Notes under the pieces: generated by a model
Seen by the model: only the letters and a program-made list of their open reading frames with translations
Told to the model about the DNA's origin: nothing
Databases searched by the model: none
Part shown: positions 42,575-51,353 of the stretch, in pieces
How positions within the stretch are numbered: position 1 is the stretch's first letter
Layout of the letters: each line of letters opens with the position of its first letter
Assembly (NCBI RefSeq): GCF_900240945.1
Contig: NZ_OESG01000014.1
Coordinates: 2,446,733-2,510,732, forward strand
Length of the DNA: 64,000 nucleotides
Source: Mycobacterium sp. 3519A
GTDB lineage: Bacteria > Actinomycetota > Actinomycetes > Mycobacteriales > Mycobacteriaceae
Reading direction: 5' to 3'
Translations under genes and position numbers: made by a program

Positions 42575-43969
42575 ATGCGCATAGCCCGGCACGTCAGTGA
42601 GCTCATCGGCAATACCCCTCTGGTACAGCTGAACTCCGTTGTGCCCGGCGGCGCCGGCACCGTCGCAGCCAAGATCGAGTACCTCAACCCCGGCGGCAGC
42701 GCCAAGGACCGCATCGCGGTGAAGATGATCGACGCCGCCGAAGCCAGTGGCGAACTCAAGCCGGGCGGCACGATCGTCGAACCGACCTCCGGTAACACCG
42801 GTGTCGGGCTGGCGCTCGTCGCCCAACAGCGCGGCTACAAATGCATCTTCGTCTGCCCTGACAAGGTCAGCGAGGACAAGCGGAACGTGTTGCGCGCCTA
42901 CGGCGCCGACGTCGTGGTGTGCCCGACGGCGGTGCCGCCCGACCACCCCGACAGCTACTACAGCGTGTCCAACCGGCTCGTCGAGGAGATCGACGGCGCG
43001 TGGAAACCCGACCAGTACTCCAACCCGATGGGGCCGGCCAGCCACTACGAGACGACCGGACCGGAAATCTGGGCCGACACCGACGGCAAGGTCACCCACT
43101 TCGTCGCCGGCGTCGGGACCGGCGGCACCATCACCGGCGCCGGCCGCTACCTCAAGGAGGTGTCCGGTGGGAAGGTGCGCGTCGTCGGCGTCGACCCGGA
43201 GGGGTCGGTGTATTCCGGCGGCACCGGCAGGCCATATCTGGTGGAGGGCGTCGGCGAGGACTTCTGGCCGTCGGCATACGACCCGACGGTGCCCGACGAA
43301 ATCATCGCGGTGTCCGACGCGGACTCGTTCGAGATGACCCGCAGGCTCGCGCGCGAGGAGGCGCTTCTGGTCGGCGGCTCGTGCGGCATGGCTGTCGTCG
43401 CCGCGATCAAGGTGGCTGAAGCGGCCGGCCCCGACGCCCTGGTGGTGGTGCTGCTGCCCGACGGCGGAAGAGGTTACCTGTCAAAGGTTTTCAACGACGC
43501 ATGGATGTCGTCCTACGGTTTTCTGCGCACTCGTCTGGACGGTTCGGTCGAGGAGTCGACCGTCGGCGACGTGCTGCGGGGCAAGTCGGGAGCGCTGCCG
43601 GATCTGGTGCACACCCATCCACAGGAGACGGTTCGCGACGCGGTGAGCATCCTGCGCGAGTACGGCGTTTCGCAGATGCCGGTTGTCGGCGCCGAACCGC
43701 CGGTGATGGCTGGGGAGGTCGCGGGCAGCGTGTCGGAGCGCGAACTGCTCTCCGCGGTGTTCGAGGGCCGCGCGAAACTCGCCGACGCCGTCTCGCAACA
43801 CATGAGTCCGCCGCTGCCGTTGATCGGCGCAGGCGAACTCGTTAGCACGGCGGCCAAGACGTTGCGTGAATGCGATGCGGTGATGGTGGTGGAAGAGGGC
43901 AAACCTGTCGGGGTGCTCACCCGCCACGATTTACTCGGGTTTCTGTCCGACGGCAACACCCGTCGGTAG
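42575..43969 (+). CDS. cbs: Cystathionine beta-synthase
   Basis: The 464-residue protein has a PLP fold-type II domain with Lys44 in GGSAKDR, the phosphate-binding TSGNTG loop, and GVGTGGTITG, followed by two CBS domains from about residue 335 (GVSQMPVV, MVVEEGKPVGVLTRHDLLGFL). It joins homocysteine and serine to cystathionine, the first step of reverse transsulfuration. No heme-binding N-terminus is present, as usual for bacterial forms. The gene is close to metB (7.6 kb) and belongs to the same sulfur-metabolism theme as mca and the cysteine dioxygenase. It corresponds to Rv1077. Confidence 0.93.
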   Translation: MRIARHVSELIGNTPLVQLNSVVPGGAGTVAAKIEYLNPGGSAKDRIAVKMIDAAEASGELKPGGTIVEPTSGNTGVGLALVAQQRGYKCIFVCPDKVSEDKRNVLRAYGADVVVCPTAVPPDHPDSYYSVSNRLVEEIDGAWKPDQYSNPMGPASHYETTGPEIWADTDGKVTHFVAGVGTGGTITGAGRYLKEVSGGKVRVVGVDPEGSVYSGGTGRPYLVEGVGEDFWPSAYDPTVPDEIIAVSDADSFEMTRRLAREEALLVGGSCGMAVVAAIKVAEAAGPDALVVVLLPDGGRGYLSKVFNDAWMSSYGFLRTRLDGSVEESTVGDVLRGKSGALPDLVHTHPQETVRDAVSILREYGVSQMPVVGAEPPVMAGEVAGSVSERELLSAVFEGRAKLADAVSQHMSPPLPLIGAGELVSTAAKTLRECDAVMVVEEGKPVGVLTRHDLLGFLSDGNTRR

Positions 43970-44070
43970 CGGTCCAAGATCAACTTCCGGGGAGAAAGCC
44001 CTGTTATCGGGAAATTCTCAGGTTACTGTAGGCACGCTCGGTGCCAGCTAATTCCCACTGGAAGGCGTCC

Positions 44071-44745
44071 ATGACCGATCAACCGCCACCGCCCCCTGGT
44101 AACTATCCGCCACCGCCGCCGCCCGGTGGGTATCCGCCGCCGCCTCCGCCTCAGGGTGGTGGCTATCCGCCTCCGCCGCCAAGCGGTGGCTACCAAGGCC
44201 CTCCGCCGCAAGCCGCGACGGCCTATCCGCCACCCGCCGCCGCAGGACCGGCACTGCCCAAGGAGGCCTACACGCCGTGGGGCACTCGCGTCGTGGCGTG
44301 GTTGATCGACTTCATTCCGCTGGCGATTCTCGAGGGCATCGGATGGGGGCTGCTGCTGGGCACCCAGGAAACCGCATGCATCACCGACACTTCCGAATAC
44401 GACCTCGGTGAGTTCTGCGCGACGGGCGCCTCGACGCTCGGCCAGATCTCGATCATCATCACGGGGATCATCGCGCTGGCCTACTGGGTCTGGAATCTGG
44501 GTTACCGGCAGGGCACCACTGGCTCGAGCATCGGCAAGTCGATCATGAAGTTCAAGATCGTCAACGAAAAGACCGGACAGCCAGTCGGTTTCGGCATGTC
44601 CTTCGTGCGCGAGGTGCTCTACTGGTTGGCCGCCGGGCTGTGCTTTGGCATCCTGTGGCTAGTGGCGGTTCTGTTCCCGCTCTGGGATGTCAAGCGGCAG
44701 ACGCTGGTTGACAAGATCCTCAACCACGTTGCACTGCCGATCTAG
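44071..44745 (+). CDS. pra: Proline-rich antigen homolog, RDD membrane protein
   Basis: The 224-residue protein has an N-terminal 75-residue Pro/Gly/Tyr-rich region made of GGYPPPPPP repeats and a C-terminal RDD domain (WGTRVVAWLIDFIPLAILEG, then NLGYRQGTTGSSIGKSIMKFKIV) with three to four transmembrane helices. I chose the ATG at 44071 with GGAAGG about 5 nt upstream. It corresponds to Rv1078, the proline-rich antigen. The role of RDD proteins is unclear; some act in transport or Na+ tolerance. It is followed by a partial duplicate of its own beginning. Confidence 0.87.
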   Translation: MTDQPPPPPGNYPPPPPPGGYPPPPPPQGGGYPPPPPSGGYQGPPPQAATAYPPPAAAGPALPKEAYTPWGTRVVAWLIDFIPLAILEGIGWGLLLGTQETACITDTSEYDLGEFCATGASTLGQISIIITGIIALAYWVWNLGYRQGTTGSSIGKSIMKFKIVNEKTGQPVGFGMSFVREVLYWLAAGLCFGILWLVAVLFPLWDVKRQTLVDKILNHVALPI

Positions 44746-44766
44746 AGCGAATGCCAGAAGGTACTC

Positions 44767-44905
44767 ATGACTGATCAGCCACCTCCCCCCGACGGGGAGC
44801 CCCCTCTCTTTTTTACACTTCACGCTCCCCTCCATCTTTCCCGCCCTCTGGTCGTCTGGTTGTCCCTTTGCACTCCCGCTCGAGCGCGAAGGCCAGAGGG
44901 CCCTC
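44767..44905 (+). pseudogene. Relic of a second pra-like N-terminus, with a terminator-like stem and T-run
   Basis: The stretch begins ATG and encodes MTDQPPPPDGEPP, matching the start of pra (MTDQPPPPPGNYPP), then loses the pattern. Inside it, CTCCCC (44783-44788) pairs with GGGGAG (44794-44799) and TTTTTT follows at 44809-44814, an unusual T-run for this genome. The 25 bases around its ATG (44747-44771) are 21/25 identical to those around the next gene's ATG (44886-44910), so a leader duplication is evident. It could be a dead gene start or a transcription attenuator for the next gene. Confidence 0.55.
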
Positions 44906-45958
44906 ATGACGGCCCAGCCCCCCCCGCCGGGCGGCTACCCACCGCCGCCCCCGCCAGGGGGTTACCCACCACCCGGCGGCTATCCGCCGCCGCCTCCACC
45001 GGGCGGCTATCCGCCGCCACCTGGAGGCGGCTATCCGCCGCCGCCTCCACCGGGTGGCTATCCGCCGCCGCCTGGGCCCGGCGGTTATCCGCCGCCACCG
45101 GGGCCCCCACCCGGCGGTTATCCGCCGCCACCTCCGCCCGGCGGCTACGCTGCTGCGCCCACTCCCGGCGGCGGCTACCAGACGCCTGGCTACGGCACCC
45201 AGCCGGAGTTGAACATCGGTGAGGGCTTCTCGTGGGCGTGGAACAAGTTCACCCAGAACGCGGTTCCGCTCATCGTCTCGGCGCTGATTTTCGGCGTGAT
45301 CGTCAGCGTGGTCTACGGAATCGTCTACGGCCTGGCGTTCGCGCTCGCTCCGTCCAGCGTGAGCACATACGACACATCCGGAAACGGGTTCGAATACTCG
45401 ACGAGTGCGTCGTTCGGCCTCGCGAGCATTCTCGTCCTCATCGTCGGCTCGCTGCTGTTGTTGGTGCTCATCGCCGCCCTCGAATCGGCGTACCTCGGCG
45501 GAATACTCGACATCGCCAACGGCCAACCCGTGACGATCGGGTCATTCCTCAAGCCCCGCAACGTCGGCAACGTCATTGTGGCGACGCTGATCATCGGCAT
45601 CGCCGCTTCGATCGGCTACGCGCTGTGCGTCATCCCGGGTCTCGCGGTGGCACTGTTGACCTTCTTCGCGGTGATCGCACTGCTCGATCGCAACCTGTCT
45701 GCGGTCGACGCGATCAAGACGAGCTACGAAGTGGTGAAGGCCAACCTCGTGCCGACGCTGCTCGTGTTGTTGTCGTGTGCAGCCATCGGAGTCGTCGGCG
45801 CGCTGGTGTGCTTCGTCGGCTTGTTCGTCGCCATTCCGGTGGCGGCGCTGTTGCAGGTGTACGCGTGGCGTCGGCTCACCGGCGGACAGATCGCGGCGCT
45901 CAACCCGCAGCCACTGCCACCAGGACCGCAGCAGCAGTTCGGCCCTCCCGCGCAGTAG
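44906..45958 (+). CDS. Membrane protein with a long Pro/Gly/Tyr-rich N-terminal tail
   Basis: The 350-residue protein starts with about 95 residues of GGYPPPPPP-type repeats like pra, then a domain with about six transmembrane helices: AVPLIVSALIFGVIVSVVYG, ILVLIVGSLLLLVLIAALE, VIVATLIIGIAASIGYALCVIPGLAVALLTFF, LLVLLSCAAIGVVGALVCFVGLF. The membrane part lacks RDD motifs and resembles DUF4013/YciC-like envelope proteins. The ATG at 44906 follows a CCAGAGGG stretch. It has no counterpart I recall in the M. tuberculosis pra-metB interval. The repeated tail may bind other envelope or divisome proteins; this is speculation. A strong hairpin follows. Confidence 0.78.
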   Translation: MTAQPPPPGGYPPPPPPGGYPPPGGYPPPPPPGGYPPPPGGGYPPPPPPGGYPPPPGPGGYPPPPGPPPGGYPPPPPPGGYAAAPTPGGGYQTPGYGTQPELNIGEGFSWAWNKFTQNAVPLIVSALIFGVIVSVVYGIVYGLAFALAPSSVSTYDTSGNGFEYSTSASFGLASILVLIVGSLLLLVLIAALESAYLGGILDIANGQPVTIGSFLKPRNVGNVIVATLIIGIAASIGYALCVIPGLAVALLTFFAVIALLDRNLSAVDAIKTSYEVVKANLVPTLLVLLSCAAIGVVGALVCFVGLFVAIPVAALLQVYAWRRLTGGQIAALNPQPLPPGPQQQFGPPAQ

Positions 45959-45961
45959 CGG

Positions 45962-46000
45962 TTCGCCGGAAGGCCTGCAAAGGCAGCGCCTTCCGGCGAA
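45962..46000 (+). terminator. Terminator hairpin after the Pro-rich membrane gene
   Basis: TTCGCCGGAAGGC (45962-45974) and GCCTTCCGGCGAA (45988-46000) form a perfect 13-bp stem with a 13-nt loop, 3 nt after the stop. It separates this gene from the RDD gene, which must then have its own promoter or depend on read-through. Confidence 0.75.
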
Positions 46001-46024
46001 TGGCGAATGCGCGCCTTGACCGCC

Positions 46025-46558
46025 ATGACCGAAGACCCGCCGCTCGCGTCGCTGCCCTTGCAGGCAGCAGCCTTCACGCCCTGGTTCACCCGGGTGGTGG
46101 CCTTCGTCATCGACTGGGCGCCGATCGGTCTGGTCTGGTCGGTGCCCTTCCTGGTGATGCTCGCCGCCGGCGACACGCAGTGCATCAGCAGTGTCTACTT
46201 CGGTGCCGGGGACCCAAACTGTTCGTCAGGCGCGCACCAGTTCTGGACCGGCTTTCTCGGTTTCGCACTGCTGCTCGTCGTCGCCTATCCGCTGTGGAAC
46301 AACGGCTACCGGCAGGGCACGACGGGTCAGAGCGTCGGCAAGTCGCTGATGAGATTCCAGGTTGTCAGCGAAAAGGATTGGCAGCCAATCGGTTTCTGGC
46401 GATCAGTGTTACGGCAGCTCGCCCACAACATCGACGTAGCGGTCTGCTACCTCGGCTACCTGCTGCCGCTGGTGGACAAGAAGCGGCAGACCATCGCCGA
46501 CAAGATCATGGGCACCGTCTGCGTTCCGGTGGTCCCGGCGCTCACCGGAACGCGCTGA
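46025..46558 (+). CDS. RDD-family membrane protein
   Basis: The 177-residue protein is an RDD domain almost from its start: FTPWFTRVVAFVIDWAPIGLVW, then NNGYRQGTTGQSVGKSLMRFQVV and LVDKKRQTIADKIMGT, with about four transmembrane helices. It resembles the C-terminal domain of pra (YRQGTTGxSxGKS is shared) but has no Pro-rich tail, so it is a second RDD paralog in the cluster. The start is uncertain: ATG 46025 is used here, ATG 46007 is an alternative, and neither has a good ribosome-binding site. Its end overlaps the convergent acyl-CoA dehydrogenase by 17 bp. Confidence 0.82.
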   Translation: MTEDPPLASLPLQAAAFTPWFTRVVAFVIDWAPIGLVWSVPFLVMLAAGDTQCISSVYFGAGDPNCSSGAHQFWTGFLGFALLLVVAYPLWNNGYRQGTTGQSVGKSLMRFQVVSEKDWQPIGFWRSVLRQLAHNIDVAVCYLGYLLPLVDKKRQTIADKIMGTVCVPVVPALTGTR

Positions 46559-47708
46559 CACCGGTCAGCGCCTCGCCGATGACCAACTGATGCACCTCCG
46601 ACGTGCCCTCATAGGTCAGCACGGACTCCAGGTTGTTGGCGTGCCGGATGACCGGGTATTCCAGCGTGATTCCGTTGGCGCCCAATAGGGTTCGACACTC
46701 TCGCGCGATCTTGATCGCCTCACGGACATTGTTGAGCTTGCCGAAGCTGACCTGTTCGGGGCGGATCCTGCCGTCGTCTTTGAGCCTGCCGAGATGCAGC
46801 GCCAGCAACTGCGCCTTGCCGAGTTCCACCGCCATGTCGGCGATCTTGGCTTGCGTCAGTTGGTATCCCGCGAGGGGCTTGTCGAACACCTCGCGGGTGC
46901 CGACGTAGTCCAGCGTCGTCTGCAGGCAGTCACGCGCAGCGCCAACGCTGCCGAACACGATGCCGAACCGAGCCTCCGACAGACAGCTCAGCGGACCTTT
47001 CAGACCCGACGCCTCCGGCAACTGGGCGTCGGCGGGCAGTCGGACGTCGTCGAAATGCAGTTCTGAGGTGATCGAGGCGCGCAGGGACAGCTTGTGTGTC
47101 ATCTCCCGCGTCGAGAAGCCGGGCGTGTCTGCGGGCACGAGGAATCCGATGATGCCCTCTTTCGACCTGGCCCACACGACCGCGACGTCGGCCATCGATC
47201 CGTTGGTGATCCACATCTTCGAGCCGTTGAGGATCCAGTCCGATCCGTCGCGACGGGCGGTGGTGCGCATGCCCGCGGGGTTGGAGCCGAAATCCGGTTC
47301 GGTCAACCCGAAACAGCCGATGACGTCGCCGGTGGCCATCGCGGGCAGCCACTGGGTGCGCTGTTCCTCACTGCCCCAGCGGTGGATGGCGAACATCGCC
47401 AGCGAGCCCTGCACCGACACCAGGCTGCGCAGCCCCGAATCGACCGCCTCCAGTTCCTGGCACACCAGCCCGTAGGCCGTCGCCGTCGACCCGCCGCAGC
47501 CGTATCCGGTCAGGTGCATTCCCAGCACGCCCAGCTTGCCGAGGTCGGAGGCCAGCTCGCGAACGGGGACGGAACCCGCCTCGAACCAGTCCGCGACATG
47601 CGGACGTAACCGCTGCTCGCCGAACCTGCGCACGGTCTGCCGCAACTCGATGTCCTCGGGTGTCAGCAGCGAGTCGAGGTCGAGCAGGTCTTCAACGCGG
47701 GTAGCCAT
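46542..47708 (-). CDS. Acyl-CoA dehydrogenase, glutaryl-CoA dehydrogenase-like
   Basis: The 388-residue flavoenzyme has GCFGLTEPDFGSNPAGM, WITNGS and the C-terminal LGANGITLEYPVIRHANNLESVLTYEGTSEVHQLVIG, whose YEGT Glu is the catalytic base and whose pattern (TYEGT followed by His and IG) is that of glutaryl-CoA dehydrogenases. It would convert glutaryl-CoA to crotonyl-CoA with decarboxylation, in lysine and tryptophan catabolism. The Arg/Glu residues specific for the glutaryl carboxylate were not all checked, so a general acyl-CoA dehydrogenase is possible. It is divergent from the flavin monooxygenase-like gene with about 120 bp between. Confidence 0.88.
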   Translation of the reverse strand: MATRVEDLLDLDSLLTPEDIELRQTVRRFGEQRLRPHVADWFEAGSVPVRELASDLGKLGVLGMHLTGYGCGGSTATAYGLVCQELEAVDSGLRSLVSVQGSLAMFAIHRWGSEEQRTQWLPAMATGDVIGCFGLTEPDFGSNPAGMRTTARRDGSDWILNGSKMWITNGSMADVAVVWARSKEGIIGFLVPADTPGFSTREMTHKLSLRASITSELHFDDVRLPADAQLPEASGLKGPLSCLSEARFGIVFGSVGAARDCLQTTLDYVGTREVFDKPLAGYQLTQAKIADMAVELGKAQLLALHLGRLKDDGRIRPEQVSFGKLNNVREAIKIARECRTLLGANGITLEYPVIRHANNLESVLTYEGTSEVHQLVIGEALTGVSAFR

Positions 47709-47828
47709 GGTCCATGTTTACACCGCGTGCCTTGTTGCCTTTGGCACGACCGAAAACTCGGGTATCCGAATACGCTATGCCGTCCCCTTGCACTGGCAGA
47801 CAATGTTTGCCGGGGAGGGGAGGTAGTT

Positions 47829-49283
47829 GTGACCGTGCCAGTTGAACGTTGCGACGTCTGCGTCGTTGGCGCCGGCATCGCCGGGCTGAACGCGTTGTTC
47901 GTCGCCAGTCAATACCTGTCCAGCGATCAGAGAGTGATCCTGGTGGACCGTCGGGCGCGCGTGGGCGGAATGTGGGTCGACACGTACCCGTACGTGAGGC
48001 TGCATCAGCCGCATCCGATGTTCACCGCGGGAAACATCGGATGGACTCTCGGGGCCAAACCCGCGCACCTGGCGACCAAAGCCGAGGTGCTCGACCACTT
48101 CGCCCGCTGCGTCGACGTGATCAAGCAGCGGGCGCGCGTCGACGAGTTCTTCGGCTGGACAGTCGAGTCCCACGACGAGGCCGACGGAGTGGTGCGTGTC
48201 GCGTGCAAGGCGGCCGACGGCCGCCCTGCGGTGATCGAAGCCAAGCGGTTGATCAAGGCCCACGGGTTCGACATATCGCCGAACAAGCCGCTCGAGTTGT
48301 CCAGCGAGCGCGTGATCTCGGTCTCGCCCGACTACTGCGACATGCGATGCGACGAGATGCGCGCCAGTGACGCCCCGGTGTGGATCATCGGCGGCGGTAA
48401 GACGGCGATGGACACCGCGCACGCGTTGATCACCGAATATCCGGGCCGCGAGGTGAATTTGGTGGCAGGTTCCGGCACGTACTTCATGAGCCGGGACCGG
48501 CTGCTTCCGACCGGCGTCAGGCGGTATTGGGCGGGCACCTCCTTCGGCAAGCTCGGGCTGGAGATGGCCCGCCACTTCGACGGAACCAACGAGATGGCCG
48601 TCAAGCAATGGTTCCGCGACACCTACGGCACGTGGTTGACCCCCGAGACGGGCAACTTCCTCGCGGGTCTGCTGTCTGAGTCGGAGAACCGGACCATCGC
48701 GGCGGGCCTCAACGACGTAATCATGGACCACCTCGTCGACGCGGTCGACCGCAACGGCGACACCGATCTGGTCCTGCGGAGCGGCGCGACCAAGACCATC
48801 CAACCGGGCAGCTGGATCGTGAACTGTACGGGTTACCTCAACTACGACGACACGAAGGTCTACGAGCCGTATGTCTCGTCGAGCGGCGCGGTGCTGTCCA
48901 TTCAGCCGCGGTCCGTGACGCTCCAGTTGACCTCGCTGATGGGCTATTTCATGACGCACCTGCTGATGCTGGACAAGATCACCGACATTCCGCTGTACGA
49001 ACTCGATGCGATGGATCTGCGGCGCAAATCGAATGCGGCATTCGGCTTCACGCTTTTCACGCTTGCGATGTACAACATGGGCCTCATCGCCGGAGGAATC
49101 CCGAGGAAGGCGCTGACCGACTGCGGGGTCGATCCGAGCCATTGGTATCCGCTGCCGCGACGGTTGATCGACGTGGCGCAGTTCATGCTCGCGGGCCGTC
49201 GTGAGCGCGAGCGGCAACAGCGCACCCTCGACACCGTGCGGGAACGGTTCGGTGTCCGATGCGGGCCGCTGCCTATTACTTAG
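47829..49283 (+). CDS. FAD/NAD(P)-binding monooxygenase-like protein
   Basis: The 484-residue protein has an N-terminal FAD-binding Rossmann motif (CVVGAGIAGLNALF), then VDRRARVGGMWV with the G-G-x-W typical of flavin-containing and Baeyer-Villiger-type monooxygenases, and an NADP-binding motif WIIGGGKTAMDTA. A third flavin-contact motif, VNCTGYL, is near residue 340. The BVMO fingerprint FxGxxxHxxxWP is not obvious, so the reaction is uncertain. I chose the GTG at 47829 with GGGGAGG 5 nt upstream; the frame is open 100 nt further but without similarity. Confidence 0.82.
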   Translation: MTVPVERCDVCVVGAGIAGLNALFVASQYLSSDQRVILVDRRARVGGMWVDTYPYVRLHQPHPMFTAGNIGWTLGAKPAHLATKAEVLDHFARCVDVIKQRARVDEFFGWTVESHDEADGVVRVACKAADGRPAVIEAKRLIKAHGFDISPNKPLELSSERVISVSPDYCDMRCDEMRASDAPVWIIGGGKTAMDTAHALITEYPGREVNLVAGSGTYFMSRDRLLPTGVRRYWAGTSFGKLGLEMARHFDGTNEMAVKQWFRDTYGTWLTPETGNFLAGLLSESENRTIAAGLNDVIMDHLVDAVDRNGDTDLVLRSGATKTIQPGSWIVNCTGYLNYDDTKVYEPYVSSSGAVLSIQPRSVTLQLTSLMGYFMTHLLMLDKITDIPLYELDAMDLRRKSNAAFGFTLFTLAMYNMGLIAGGIPRKALTDCGVDPSHWYPLPRRLIDVAQFMLAGRRERERQQRTLDTVRERFGVRCGPLPIT

Positions 49284-50121
49284 GATGCGCGGCGAACCAC
49301 TCCAGCAGGAGGTCGGCCGTCTTGTCGGCGGCTTCGTCGAGGATCCAGTGCGAAACGCCCTCGAGGACTTCGAATCGACAGTCGGCCCGCACATAGTCGC
49401 GTGTGAGACGCGCACCCTTCTCCAGTAGGGCGATGTCGCCGTCACTCCAGATCAGCATCGACGGCACCGTGACCGGCCGACTGGCGTCGCGTGGCGTGCT
49501 CAGCGGGATCGCGCGATACCAGTTGAGTGCGGCCGTGAGCGCCCCGGGCTCCCTCATGGCCGTCGCCTCGGCTTCCGCCAGCTCGCGAGCGTGCTCTGCG
49601 CGATCCTTCACCATGCCGCTGAGCCCGAATGTCCGTTGCGTCTGCGACAAGTACCACTCAGGTATTCGCGGCAGTTGGAAGAACAGCATGTACCACGAGG
49701 CAAGTGCCTGCCGGCTCGTCACGATCGCCTTGTAGAACGCGCCCGGGTGGGGCACCGACAGCGACGTCACGGTGAGGAGGCGATCGGGATAGCGCTGCGC
49801 GACCCGCCACGCGATGGCACCGCCCCAATCGTGACCCACGACGTGCACCCGGTGGGCGCCGCTGGCGTCGATGAGGGTCTTGATGTCGCCGGCGAGCTCG
49901 TCGGCGCGGTAATCCCGCCGGCGGGTCGGCCGTGCACCCGGTGAGTAGCCGCGTTGTCGAGGGGCCAGACACCGGTACCCCGCGGCGGTCAGCTCAGGGG
50001 TGATGCGCCGCCACATGATGTGCTGGTTCGGGAAGCCGTGCAGCAGGATCACCACCGGCCCGTCCGCAGGGCCGTCGTCAATCACGTCGAACACCAGATC
50101 GCCACGGCGGAACTGTTCCAT
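49276..50121 (-). CDS. Alpha/beta hydrolase, epoxide hydrolase-like
   Basis: The 281-residue protein has the oxyanion-hole motif LLHGFPNQHIMW, the nucleophile elbow VVGHDWGGAIAW with Asp as nucleophile, and the catalytic His in GVSHWILDE, the set found in epoxide hydrolases and haloalkane dehalogenase-like enzymes. A cap domain with two ring-opening Tyr candidates (for example PRIPEWYLSQ) makes epoxide hydrolase the best assignment. The ATG at 50121 is used. It overlaps the end of the monooxygenase-like gene by 8 bp, convergently; an oxygenase next to an epoxide hydrolase may be functionally meaningful. Confidence 0.86.
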   Translation of the reverse strand: MEQFRRGDLVFDVIDDGPADGPVVILLHGFPNQHIMWRRITPELTAAGYRCLAPRQRGYSPGARPTRRRDYRADELAGDIKTLIDASGAHRVHVVGHDWGGAIAWRVAQRYPDRLLTVTSLSVPHPGAFYKAIVTSRQALASWYMLFFQLPRIPEWYLSQTQRTFGLSGMVKDRAEHARELAEAEATAMREPGALTAALNWYRAIPLSTPRDASRPVTVPSMLIWSDGDIALLEKGARLTRDYVRADCRFEVLEGVSHWILDEAADKTADLLLEWFAAHPK

Positions 50122-50166
50122 CGGCCAACGGTATCGCCGGAAAACGCATCGTTAGGCTGATCGACG

Positions 50167-51312
50167 ATGCACAAATACAAGGGCTTGGCCACCAAAGCGA
50201 TCCACGCCGGTTTCCGACCCGATCCGGGCACCGGCGCCGTCAACGCACCGATCTACGCAAGCTCGACGTTCGCACAGGACGGCGTCGGCGGGCTCCGCGG
50301 CGGGTTCGAGTACGCCCGCACCGGCAACCCGACACGCGCCGCGCTCGAGGCGTCGCTGGCAGCGGTCGAGGAAGCGACGTTCGGCCGCGCGTTCTCCTCG
50401 GGGATGGCCGCCACCGACTGCGCGCTGCGCGCGGTGCTGCGGCCAGGTGACCACGTGGTCATTCCCGACGACGCCTACGGTGGCACGTTCCGGCTGATCG
50501 ACAAGGTGTTCACGCAGTGGGGGATCGGCTACACCGCGGTGGCGCTGTCGGATCTCGACGCGGTCCGCGCGGCCATCACCCCGCAAACCCGGCTGATCTG
50601 GGTGGAGACGCCCACCAACCCGCTGCTGTCGATCGGCGACATCGCCGGCATCGCCCAACTGGCCGCCTCGTCGGACGTCAAGGTGTTGGTGGACAACACT
50701 TTCGCTTCGCCCGCACTGCAGCAGCCGCTGACCCTCGGGGCCGACATCGTGCTGCACTCGACCACGAAGTACATCGGCGGACACTCCGACGTAGTGGGCG
50801 GTGCGCTGCTGACCAACGACGAGGAACTCGACACCGCGTTCGCGTTCCTGCAGAACGGCGCGGGCGGGGTGCCAGGCCCGTTTGATGCGTACCTGACCAT
50901 GCGTGGGCTCAAGACCTTGGTGTTGCGGATGCGTCAGCACAGCGAAAACGCCACGGCCGTCGCCGAATTCCTGGCCAACCACCCCGCAATCGACACCGTC
51001 CTGTACCCCGGACTGCCCAGCCACCCCGGCCACGATGTCGCCAAGCGTCAGATGAGCGCATTCGGCGGCATGGTGTCGGTGCGGATGGCGGGTGGACCGC
51101 AGGCGGCGCACGACTTCTGTTCGAAGACAGAGGTTTTCATCCTCGCCGAATCGCTGGGCGGCGTCGAGTCGCTGATCGAGTATCCCGGCGCGATGACGCA
51201 CGCGTCGACGGCCGGCTCGCAGCTGGAGGTGCCCGACGATCTGGTGCGGCTCTCGGTCGGTATCGAGGACCCCGCCGACCTGCTTGCCGATCTGGAGCAG
51301 GCGCTGGCCTGA
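50167..51312 (+). CDS. metB: Cystathionine gamma-synthase
   Basis: The 381-residue Cys/Met-metabolism PLP enzyme has the cofactor Lys201 in HSTTKYIGGHSD, YARTGNPTR, AFSSGMAATD and the C-terminal SLGGVESLIEYPGAMTHAS. This pattern fits cystathionine gamma-synthase or gamma-lyase; the M. tuberculosis equivalent at this position is metB (Rv1079). Cystathionine can be formed here from O-succinylhomoserine and cysteine, or cleaved to cysteine, which would complete reverse transsulfuration with cbs. TAGGCT ends 8 nt before the ATG, so the mRNA may be leaderless. Confidence 0.9.
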   Translation: MHKYKGLATKAIHAGFRPDPGTGAVNAPIYASSTFAQDGVGGLRGGFEYARTGNPTRAALEASLAAVEEATFGRAFSSGMAATDCALRAVLRPGDHVVIPDDAYGGTFRLIDKVFTQWGIGYTAVALSDLDAVRAAITPQTRLIWVETPTNPLLSIGDIAGIAQLAASSDVKVLVDNTFASPALQQPLTLGADIVLHSTTKYIGGHSDVVGGALLTNDEELDTAFAFLQNGAGGVPGPFDAYLTMRGLKTLVLRMRQHSENATAVAEFLANHPAIDTVLYPGLPSHPGHDVAKRQMSAFGGMVSVRMAGGPQAAHDFCSKTEVFILAESLGGVESLIEYPGAMTHASTAGSQLEVPDDLVRLSVGIEDPADLLADLEQALA

Positions 51313-51353
51313 AAGAGGTTTGCACCGGCGATCGCCCGGCTATCTGATGCCGA

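Noticed and set aside
44767..45222. A 151-codon frame starting MTDQPPPPDG and running through the Pro-rich gene in another frame
   Set aside because: Only the first 13 codons resemble a protein (pra); beyond that it is the shifted frame of the Pro-rich repeats. Kept only as a relic.
47775..49445. 556-codon minus-strand frame opposite the monooxygenase-like gene
   Set aside because: Antisense shadow; composition is atypical for a protein and no domain is seen.
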